NCBI GenBank assembly: GCA_020342025.1
Contig: CP070840.1
Span: 3,384,220-3,410,964 of the forward strand
Reading direction: 5' to 3'
Source of the DNA: Deltaproteobacteria bacterium
GTDB taxonomy: Bacteria; Desulfobacterota; DSM-4660; Desulfatiglandales; HGW-15
Length of the DNA stretch: 26,745 nt
Both the position numbers and the translations under genes were made by a program. The notes under the pieces were generated by a model that saw nothing but the letters and a program-made list of their open reading frames with translations, was not told the DNA's origin and made no database searches. Every line of letters starts with the position of its first letter. The first letter of the stretch is position 1. This document shows positions 21,029 through 26,745 of this stretch, piece by piece.

Positions 21029-21832
21029 ATGACCTTAGCCAAACCACGGAATCTTGGACGAACGGGGCTCAAGGTGGGGCCATTGGGCGTTGCGGCCAGC
21101 TACGGCGCACCCGTAGAGGCTTTTGAGGAAGCGTTCGAACGGGGCTGCAACTATTTCTATTGGGGCTCCATGCGCAAAAGCGGTATGCGCAAGGCAATAA
21201 TGAACCTCTGCCAGGAGGGAAAGCGAGAGGGGTTGGTTATTGTGCTCCAGAGCTATTCCCGTTCTGCGGTTCTCATGGAGGCCTTTCTCAAGAAGGCGCT
21301 GCGTGCCTTGGGGCTGGATCAGGCCGATATCCTGCTCTTGGGCTGGTACAACAAGCCGCCTTCCCCCCGGGTCTTGGACAGGGCCTTGGCCTTGAGAGAG
21401 AAGGGTATGTATCGGTTTCTCGGGATTTCAAGTCACAACCGGAGACTCTTTCCCCAGTTGGCTGAGGAAGGGGTTTTCGATCTGTTCCACATCCGTTACA
21501 ACGCGGCCCACCGGGGTGCGGAGGAGGAGATCTTTCCCTATCTCCAGGGTGAGGGGAGGCCGGGCATTGTCTCTTACACAGCCACGCGATGGGGGCAGCT
21601 GTTAAACCCCAAAAAGATGCCCACGGGTGAGACCGCCCCCTCGGCAAGCGACTGCTACCGCTTCGCACTCTCCAATCCAGGTGTGGACGTGTGCATGTGT
21701 GGCCCGAAAGACAGGACACAGATGCGAGAGGCGTTGCGGACTCTGGACCTGGGGCCTCTTAGCGAGGAGGAGCTGGAGCGCATGAGAAGGATAGGGGATC
21801 ATGTGCACGCGCACACGGGAAGGTTCTTTTGA
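21029..21832 (+). CDS. Aldo/keto reductase-like protein lacking the usual catalytic tetrad
   Basis: A 267-residue protein with the aldo/keto reductase barrel pattern. It opens PRNLGRTGLKVGPLGVAASYG, has GISSHNRRLFPQL for strand 6, and a C-terminal cofactor region VDVCMCGPKDRTQMREAL followed by LSEEELERM. The positions expected to hold the Asp-Tyr-Lys-His tetrad read differently. FDTA becomes YFYWGS, the Lys strand ends LVIVLQSYS, and the LLH strand reads LLLGWYN. NADPH reduction by the normal mechanism is therefore unlikely. A non-catalytic or altered-chemistry role is inferred. AAAGGAG stands 5 nt before the ATG at 21029; the same frame extends back to 20912 through the divergent promoter and is rejected. 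It converges on ftsH with a 15-bp gap. Confidence 0.78.
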   Translation: MTLAKPRNLGRTGLKVGPLGVAASYGAPVEAFEEAFERGCNYFYWGSMRKSGMRKAIMNLCQEGKREGLVIVLQSYSRSAVLMEAFLKKALRALGLDQADILLLGWYNKPPSPRVLDRALALREKGMYRFLGISSHNRRLFPQLAEEGVFDLFHIRYNAAHRGAEEEIFPYLQGEGRPGIVSYTATRWGQLLNPKKMPTGETAPSASDCYRFALSNPGVDVCMCGPKDRTQMREALRTLDLGPLSEEELERMRRIGDHVHAHTGRFF

Positions 21833-21847
21833 GTAGGCATAATTCTG

Positions 21848-23665
21848 CTATTGAATGCGCTGAGACGTGTCCTCCATAAGTGCCTTTAATTCCCCACCAT
21901 CAATCTTTTCTTTCTCAAGCAGCAGCTTGGCCCCTCTTTCCAGCACATCCTTCTTTTGCCCGAGTATTTCCAGGGCCTTTGAATACTGATCACTTATGAT
22001 CTCTCTCACTTCATTATCAATCACCTCGGCCGTGGCTTCACTGTATTCCACGGCACCTTCCAACCCCAAATTAAGAAAAGGGGCCCTCTTTTCACGGGCA
22101 AAGTAGACCTGCCCCACCTTGGCGCTCATCCCGTATTCCTTGACCATACTCCGTGCTATGTCAGTGGCCTTAGCCAGATCATTGTGGGCTCCGGTGGAAA
22201 TATCACCAAACATGAGTTCCTCTGCAGCGCGGCCGCCAAGGAGCGTAGCTATCTTGTTGAGCAACTCTGTCCTTTTCATGAGAAAACGGTCCTCAGTGGG
22301 CACCTGCATGGTGTAGCCCAACGCTGCAATGCCCCGGGGGATTATGGAGATTTTTTGAACGGGGTCCGTTCCGGGCAGAGAGAGGGCAACAACGGCGTGG
22401 CCCAATTCATGGTAGGCCACAGTCTCCCGCTCTCTCGGGTTAATGAGACGATTCTTTTTCTCAAGACCTGCCAGGACCCTCTCCACGGCCTCCTCGAATT
22501 CTGGCATGCCCACTTCGTCCTTTTCTCTCCGCACCGCCAGTAAGGCTGCCTCGTTCACCAGGTTGGCAAGGTCAGCACCCACCATACCCGGCGTCATGGC
22601 GGCCAGTCTTTCCAGATCCAGATCTTTTGCCACCGTGATATTTTTCAGATGGACCTTCAGGATCTCCTCCCTCCCAATTTTGTCGGGTCGGTCCACGAGG
22701 ATTTGCCGATCGAATCGCCCTGGCCTGAGAAGGGCAGGATCCAGAATTTCCGGCCTGTTGGTAGCGGCCATCAAGATGACACCGATCTGTGGATCAAAAC
22801 CGTCCATTTCCACGAGGAGTTGATTCAGGGTCTGTTCTCGCTCATCATGTCCACCCATTGTTCCAAAGCCTCTCGCCTTTCCCAAGGCATCCAGTTCATC
22901 AATAAAGATGATGCATGGTGCTTTCTGCCTAGCCTGGACAAAAAGATCCCTGACGCGGGCAGCGCCCAGGCCTACAAACATCTCTACAAACTCGGATCCG
23001 CTCAGACTGAAAAACGGCACCCCGCTTTCCCCTGCCACGGCCTTTGCCAGCAAAGTCTTCCCCGTTCCCGGGGGGCCAACGAGCAATATCCCCCTGGGCA
23101 TCTTGCCGCCCAGCCTGGTGAATCTTTCAGGCTCTTTCAGGAACTCGATGACTTCAACCAATTCCTGTTTCGCCTCGTCCACGCCCGCCGCATCATCAAA
23201 GGTAACCTCCAACTCTTCTTCCATGTAGATCTTGGCCTTGTTTTTGCCCAGCGTCATAAAACCTGCCTGTTGGCCCGCCATCTTTTTCATCAAAAAGTAC
23301 CAGATTCCGATAAAGAGAAGGATGGGAAAGACCCAGGATAGGAGGTTCCGGAAAAAGGCGGATTCCACCTGTCCCTTAAAAGTCACGCTGTGTTCCTCGA
23401 GGAGGTTTGAGATGTTTGGATCAACCCTGACCGTCTTAAACAGTTCTCCCTTCCCAGATGGCTCTCCCCCCCCTTTTAGCTTGCCCTGTATCTGATTTTC
23501 GGAGATGGCCACCTCTTCCACCCTGTTTTCCTTCAGCATTTTCAGAAACTCGCTATAAGGAATCGTGCGAATGGAAAAGGCAGAGGAGAGCATGTTCTGA
23601 ACAAGTATGACGACCCATATCCCCAGCACGACATACCATATGGAGAATTTGAACTTCTTTTCCAT
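21848..23665 (-). CDS. ftsH: ATP-dependent zinc metalloprotease FtsH
   Basis: A 605-residue inner-membrane AAA+ protease that degrades misfolded membrane proteins and regulators. There are two membrane helices (about 8-27 and 107-127) around a periplasmic domain. The AAA domain has Walker A GPPGTGKT (about 197), Walker [13 protein letters not shown], and the second region of homology with [18 protein letters not shown]. The M41 protease domain has zinc site HELGH near residue 418 and [12 protein letters not shown]. The length is slightly below the E. coli enzyme (644), mostly because of a short C-terminal tail. The start at 23665 has GGGAGG 7 nt upstream; an ORF start at 23764 would add residues ahead of that site. 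A possible promoter is at 23747-23775. Confidence 0.97.
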   Translation of the reverse strand: MEKKFKFSIWYVVLGIWVVILVQNMLSSAFSIRTIPYSEFLKMLKENRVEEVAISENQIQGKLKGGGEPSGKGELFKTVRVDPNISNLLEEHSVTFKGQVESAFFRNLLSWVFPILLFIGIWYFLMKKMAGQQAGFMTLGKNKAKIYMEEELEVTFDDAAGVDEAKQELVEVIEFLKEPERFTRLGGKMPRGILLVGPPGTGKTLLAKAVAGESGVPFFSLSGSEFVEMFVGLGAARVRDLFVQARQKAPCIIFIDELDALGKARGFGTMGGHDEREQTLNQLLVEMDGFDPQIGVILMAATNRPEILDPALLRPGRFDRQILVDRPDKIGREEILKVHLKNITVAKDLDLERLAAMTPGMVGADLANLVNEAALLAVRREKDEVGMPEFEEAVERVLAGLEKKNRLINPRERETVAYHELGHAVVALSLPGTDPVQKISIIPRGIAALGYTMQVPTEDRFLMKRTELLNKIATLLGGRAAEELMFGDISTGAHNDLAKATDIARSMVKEYGMSAKVGQVYFAREKRAPFLNLGLEGAVEYSEATAEVIDNEVREIISDQYSKALEILGQKKDVLERGAKLLLEKEKIDGGELKALMEDTSQRIQ

Positions 23666-23746
23666 GATTGTTCCTCCCGAATCGAAGTGGCTCAAGAGTG
23701 CTTTGCCCACAAAAACGTTTAAAAAAAAGGGGGCTCCACGGCAACT

Positions 23747-23775
23747 AAAATAGGAAAAAACCATAGGAATTTCAA
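23747..23775 (-). promoter_or_regulatory. Possible promoter of ftsH
   Basis: On the minus strand, TTGAAA (23770-23775, 5 of 6) and TATTTT (23747-23752, 4 of 6) are 17 nt apart, about 80 nt before the ftsH ATG. The leader then contains a run of eight T. Confidence 0.35.
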
Positions 23776-23856
23776 AGGAAATCTGGCATAGATTTGCTAA
23801 AATACGATACTTGGACTATAAAAACGGTGGGTTTAGCCAAGGACACTTAAAAAGAC

Positions 23857-23885
23857 AAAGCCGACAGACGCATATTCGGCTTTTT
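23857..23885 (+). terminator. Intrinsic terminator in the ftsH / LOG gene gap
   Basis: AAAGCCGA and TCGGCTTT form an 8-bp stem with an 11-nt loop and a TTTTT tract. No plus-strand gene lies upstream, so it may close an unrecognised short transcript or block antisense transcription. Read leftward it also has a T-rich tail and could stop transcripts heading into ftsH. Confidence 0.55.
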
Positions 23886-24000
23886 CAATCTGTTAGACAG
23901 CAGAGCCCTGTCTCTTTCTGATGCTTCATCTTCCAGTGCATTTAGAGATATTCATGACGCGTGTAGGGATAAGGAAGGGGGAGTCCCGTTTCGTTTTATC

Positions 24001-24026
24001 ATGGATTCCCGCCTTTGCGGGAATGG
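24001..24026. repeat. REP-like palindrome
   Basis: ATTCCCGC-CTTT-GCGGGAAT is a perfect 8-bp stem. The sequence TGGATTCCCGC...GCGGGAATG matches an intergenic repeat type widespread in bacterial genomes (recollection). The remainder of 23886-24128 shows no gene. Confidence 0.5.
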
Positions 24027-24128
24027 TAAGAGGGGAAGCTCTCGGGGGGGTCAAAGAGGTGTCAAGGGAAGGAGGCGATTCTTCGCTTCATTGGGATAAG
24101 AATTTCATTACGGAGGTACCTTAACTCT

Positions 24129-25160
24129 ATGGAACTTCATTTCACCAGAACCAACGGTCCGGTGGATAAGTCGATTGACCGCTTGATGGAACTTGCAGGG
24201 AATATCCATCATCCGCACATTGTCCGAGAAATGATCTTGGCCGCCCTGAAGGCGGGCCAGGAGGGCGAGCAGCGCGCAGACCTGAAGCTCATGAACTCCA
24301 CATTGAAGGAGATGCGCTTTACCGCTAAAGTGTTCGGCCCATACCGCAAGGTGAAAAAGGTGACCGTCTTCGGTTCGGCCAGGACGCAACCCCATGAGAG
24401 TGCCTACAAGATGGCAAACCTATTTGGAAGGAAGTTAACTGAGGCGGGTTACATGGTCATCACAGGCGGAGGTCCTGGAATCATGCAGGCAGTCAATGAA
24501 GGGGCGGGCCCTGAGCACTCCTTTGGGGTTAACATTCGACTCCCTTTCGAACAGCACCCCAACCCCGTACTCATGGGAAACCCCCGGAACATTACCTACA
24601 AGTACTTTTTTAATCGAAAGGTGGCCTTCCTCAAAGAGGCGGATGCCGTTGCCCTATTTCCCGGTGGATTCGGCACCCTCGATGAGGCCATGGAGGCCCT
24701 TACCCTCTTGCAGACCGGGAAGCGCAATCCCATGCCCCTTGTCCTCATCGATGAACCTGATGGGACCTATTGGTCTCGCTGGCTCAAGTTTTTCAAGAAA
24801 GAAGTTCTGGTCCAGGGTTATATCAGCGAAATGGATTTTAACCTTTTTGAGCGAGTCGATTCAGTGGAAGAAGCCGTCAAAAGGATTGATCGGTTTTACC
24901 GTCGCTATCACAGCCTGAGGTACGTGAAAGATAGATTGGTGATTCGTTTGAACGTACACGTTGATCAGCAGAAGGTGGAAGCGTTGAAGACCCATTTTGG
25001 CGACATATTAACTCCCCAAGGCGACATGTTGCTCTCAGGCCCCCTTCCAGAAGAGAGTGATGAGCCTGAAGTGGCCAGTCTGCAGAGGCTCATCATTGAT
25101 TTCAACCGAAAGGATTTCGGCCGACTGCGGGAGCTCATCGATGTGATAAATGAAGATTAA
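24129..25160 (+). CDS. LOG-family nucleotide-processing protein (lysine-decarboxylase-like Rossmann fold)
   Basis: A 343-residue cytosolic protein. An N-terminal helical extension (about 1-70) precedes the core. The core holds VTVFGSART (78-86), the nucleotide-binding GGGPGIM (113-119) and PGGFGTLDEAMEAL (178-191), the two signatures of LOG/TIGR00730 proteins. Such proteins hydrolyse nucleoside 5'-monophosphates (cytokinin-activating phosphoribohydrolase in plants and some bacteria). The protein is considerably longer than the roughly 190-residue canonical LOG because of N- and C-terminal extensions (about 265-343). A specialised substrate is possible. GGAGGT lies 11 nt before the ATG. Confidence 0.88.
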   Translation: MELHFTRTNGPVDKSIDRLMELAGNIHHPHIVREMILAALKAGQEGEQRADLKLMNSTLKEMRFTAKVFGPYRKVKKVTVFGSARTQPHESAYKMANLFGRKLTEAGYMVITGGGPGIMQAVNEGAGPEHSFGVNIRLPFEQHPNPVLMGNPRNITYKYFFNRKVAFLKEADAVALFPGGFGTLDEAMEALTLLQTGKRNPMPLVLIDEPDGTYWSRWLKFFKKEVLVQGYISEMDFNLFERVDSVEEAVKRIDRFYRRYHSLRYVKDRLVIRLNVHVDQQKVEALKTHFGDILTPQGDMLLSGPLPEESDEPEVASLQRLIIDFNRKDFGRLRELIDVINED

Positions 25161-25275
25161 GAAAGGCCGTTTTTGTCTTGACAATCTGGGCGGGTAATCA
25201 CTTATCTCATGTCACTTTCAAAATCCCCTGAGTAAGAAGGTGGGGGCTTCAGTTTTGCAAAACGCTGGGAAAGAG

Positions 25276-25614
25276 ATGCCAAAGGCAAAGCGTTCTTCTT
25301 CAACAAGAAAGAAGTCCCCTGGTAAAAGGAGGCAGAAGCGGGATGCCAAAGGAATATTCAGCTACCGCGACAAGAACGTGGTGGTAGATACCAATTCCAA
25401 TTTCCTTTACATAGGGACGCTTGAGGATGTGAATGACCATTTCGTCCTCCTGAGGGACGCAGATGTTCACGATTGCAGGCAGAGCCCTTCCATGAATGAG
25501 AAGTATATCATGGAGGCAAAGAAATTTGGGGTGAGATGTAATCGCAAGCTTGTTCACATCCGGCTCCAAGAGGTCATCAGCATGTCTCTGCTTGACGATG
25601 TCATCGAATACTGA
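25276..25614 (+). CDS. Conserved hypothetical protein with basic N-terminus
   Basis: A 112-residue protein. The first 27 residues are very basic (KRSSSTRKKSPGKRRQKR). A beta-rich domain follows, with VVVDTNSNFLYIGTLEDV, then VLLRDADVHDC, EKYIMEAKKFGVRCNRK and ISMSLLDDVIEY. The strand order and VDT-x4-YIGTL pattern resemble an Sm-like or small beta-barrel fold, and similar conserved hypothetical proteins exist in several phyla (recollection). An RNA- or nucleic-acid-binding role is plausible but not shown. The ATG at 25276 is preferred to a GTG at 25240. Its 3' end overlaps the next gene by 17 bp, so the two are translationally coupled. Confidence 0.65.
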   Translation: MPKAKRSSSTRKKSPGKRRQKRDAKGIFSYRDKNVVVDTNSNFLYIGTLEDVNDHFVLLRDADVHDCRQSPSMNEKYIMEAKKFGVRCNRKLVHIRLQEVISMSLLDDVIEY

Positions 25615-26215
25615 GACAGGCCCAGGAAAAGAGGAGCGCGGCATAGAAGATAGAATAGACGAGAAACCAAGGTTAAAACTGATTCGGGGCAACTATCCTT
25701 ACGAGACGAGCATCGGATCAGTGGATGTTGTGGCAGCGCCCCACAAGAGACCCCCTTTCAAGGTGGATGCGGTGGCTGTGGAAGAGGACACCTTTCTTGT
25801 CATGAGCGCCGATCGCAGGGTGCAGGATCCCAAGGAACCCCTCATAAAAATCATGACCCGTGTGATCGAGACGCGGCCGAAAGCCCCAGGGAGCGTATTT
25901 GTAAAGGGCGGATCACCCCTGCGTTTCCTTGCGGTCGTCCATGATCTCAACGAGGAGCCCACGTGGAGGGAAGAGTGGATATTAGCCGCCCTGGACGCCA
26001 TTTTCCGGGAGGCTGAACGTCGTGAGCTGAGGTCCATCGCCCTCCCTTTTCTTGGAACCTTACACGGATCTTTGGAGAAAGAACGTTTTCTCGTCCTCTT
26101 GCGGTCTGCGTTGGAGAAAATCTCGGTGAATCACTTGAAGCGCCTTTGGTTGGTCGTACCTGGGAAGACCAGCTCAAAGATGCTGGAAATCCTCCAGCCC
26201 GGATCACAGGAATGA
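25598..26215 (+). CDS. Macro-domain-like protein, overlapping the preceding gene
   Basis: A 205-residue protein starting at an ATG within the last codons of the preceding gene (17-bp overlap). It has FKVDAVAVEEDTFLVMSADR, then FLAVVHDLNEEPTWREEWI, AALDAIFREAERRELRSIAL, and FLGTLHGSLEKERFLVLLRS. The strand followed by helix with a xSIALPFLGTxHG segment is like the core of macro (ADP-ribose-binding) domains, so I infer a macro-like fold. The canonical N-terminal GD/GN loop is not clearly present, so ligand binding is uncertain. Coupling to the basic small protein before it suggests they act together. Confidence 0.6.
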   Translation: MSSNTETGPGKEERGIEDRIDEKPRLKLIRGNYPYETSIGSVDVVAAPHKRPPFKVDAVAVEEDTFLVMSADRRVQDPKEPLIKIMTRVIETRPKAPGSVFVKGGSPLRFLAVVHDLNEEPTWREEWILAALDAIFREAERRELRSIALPFLGTLHGSLEKERFLVLLRSALEKISVNHLKRLWLVVPGKTSSKMLEILQPGSQE

Positions 26216-26277
26216 GCGGGGTTACGAATAGATGAAAGGGGTCAATGAGTTGGATTTTATCAGTAGAGGAGTCGCTT

Positions 26278-26745
26278 ATGTTTAAGACTGAATTATGTGA
26301 TCTTTTGGGAATCGAGTACCCCATCATTCAGGGCGGGATGGTCTGGGTGAGCTATCACGAGCTCTGCGCTGCGGTCTCAGAGGCGGGTGGGTTGGGCATC
26401 CTGGGGGCCGGCAGCATGACAATGGAAGAGCTGAGAAAGGAAATACGCCTCGTAAAGGCGAAGACAAAAAAGCCCTTTGGCATCAATGTGCCCATCGCCA
26501 AACCCGACGCTGATGTGTTGATAAACACGGCGATCGAAGAGGGTGTCCACGTGATTTCCACCTCCGCTGGAAACCCCAAGAGGTTCACGGCCATGATCCA
26601 GGACGCAGGGCTCAAGGTGATTCACGTATCACCCAGCCCCACCCTGGCCGTGAAGGCGGCCGAGGCAGGCGTGGACGCCGTTGCTGCGGAGGGCATAGAG
26701 GCAGGAGGACACGACGGGTTTGAGGAAATCACCACCATGGCCCTT
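26278..26745 (+). CDS. Nitronate monooxygenase / FabK-like flavoprotein, N-terminal part (runs off window)
   Basis: The first 156 codons of an FMN-dependent TIM-barrel enzyme. It begins MFKTELCDLLGIEYPIIQGG, continues MVWVSYHELCAAVSEAGGLG and PFGINVPI, and includes VISTSAGNP, HVSPSPTLAVKAAEAGVD and VAAEGIEAGGHDGF. IQGGM and EGxEAGGHxG are the conserved FMN/phosphate-binding features of the 2-nitropropane dioxygenase family. That family includes nitronate monooxygenases and enoyl-ACP reductase II (FabK); the distinguishing residues lie outside the window. AGAGGAG with 6-nt spacing precedes the ATG at 26278. It follows the macro-like gene by 62 bp. Confidence 0.9.
   Translation, partial: MFKTELCDLLGIEYPIIQGGMVWVSYHELCAAVSEAGGLGILGAGSMTMEELRKEIRLVKAKTKKPFGINVPIAKPDADVLINTAIEEGVHVISTSAGNPKRFTAMIQDAGLKVIHVSPSPTLAVKAAEAGVDAVAAEGIEAGGHDGFEEITTMAL

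Noticed and set aside
22649..23341. 230-codon plus-strand frame inside ftsH
   Set aside because: It is antisense to the conserved AAA domain of ftsH and has no independent features.
23857..23885. c-di-GMP (GEMM) riboswitch, suggested by an ACAAAGCCG-like run
   Set aside because: The conserved tetraloop receptor and second helix are missing; a simple terminator explains the sequence.

Overview
The window looks like chromosomal DNA of a Gram-negative, anaerobic or sulfate-reducing type of Deltaproteobacterium (Desulfobacterota). The clues are a periplasmic class III multihaem cytochrome c, a DUF2284 iron-sulfur-type protein, Pal and MltF cell-envelope proteins, ATP-dependent PEP carboxykinase, and palindromic repeats of a kind I associate with that group. 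The taxonomic call is inference. There is no rRNA, tRNA, CRISPR array or complete transposase gene.

Layout. 1-119 is the 5' end of a leftward small-transporter gene. 345-1889 is a tandem ABC ATPase (ModF-like). 2049-2564 is a membrane protein with a pseudopilin-like tail. 2833-6966 is the most coherent system: an ECF sigma factor, its zinc-finger anti-sigma factor, and a secreted VIT-VWA protein with an AgmX/PglI-type C-terminus. The same promoter, GGAAC-N17-GTCTAA, stands before both the sigma gene and the VIT-VWA gene. This implies autoregulation and a dedicated target. 7072-7344 is a 273-bp palindromic MITE-like element with near-perfect terminal repeats and a 9-bp direct repeat outside. 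7656-8636 is an HtrA-like protein that has lost its catalytic triad and is cut by an in-frame TGA; a composite palindromic repeat follows.

8860-13878 carries pal, a DUF2284 gene, an EamA transporter, dodecin, a cold-shock protein with a long leader, and an FAD oxidoreductase cut by an in-frame TAA. 13962-19571 carries pckA with its promoter, a structured palindromic element, a polytopic membrane protein, an MltF-like lytic transglycosylase and a small membrane protein.

19659-20078 is an RNA-rich intergenic region. It holds a strong promoter overlapped by a perfect inverted repeat, a terminator about 120 nt later (candidate small RNA), and a second intrinsic terminator directly before a small gene at 20092 (candidate attenuator). 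Then come a cytochrome c3 whose first haem site is FxxCH instead of CxxCH, an aldo/keto-reductase-like protein lacking the usual catalytic residues, ftsH, a LOG-family gene, a coupled pair of conserved hypothetical genes (the second macro-domain-like), and the 5' part of a nitronate monooxygenase gene.

Taken together this is mostly housekeeping, envelope and redox DNA interrupted by small non-autonomous repeats. Its unusual content is the ECF/VIT-VWA circuit, the leader and small-RNA region, and several family members with missing key residues. All promoter, RNA and repeat calls were read by eye without a search.
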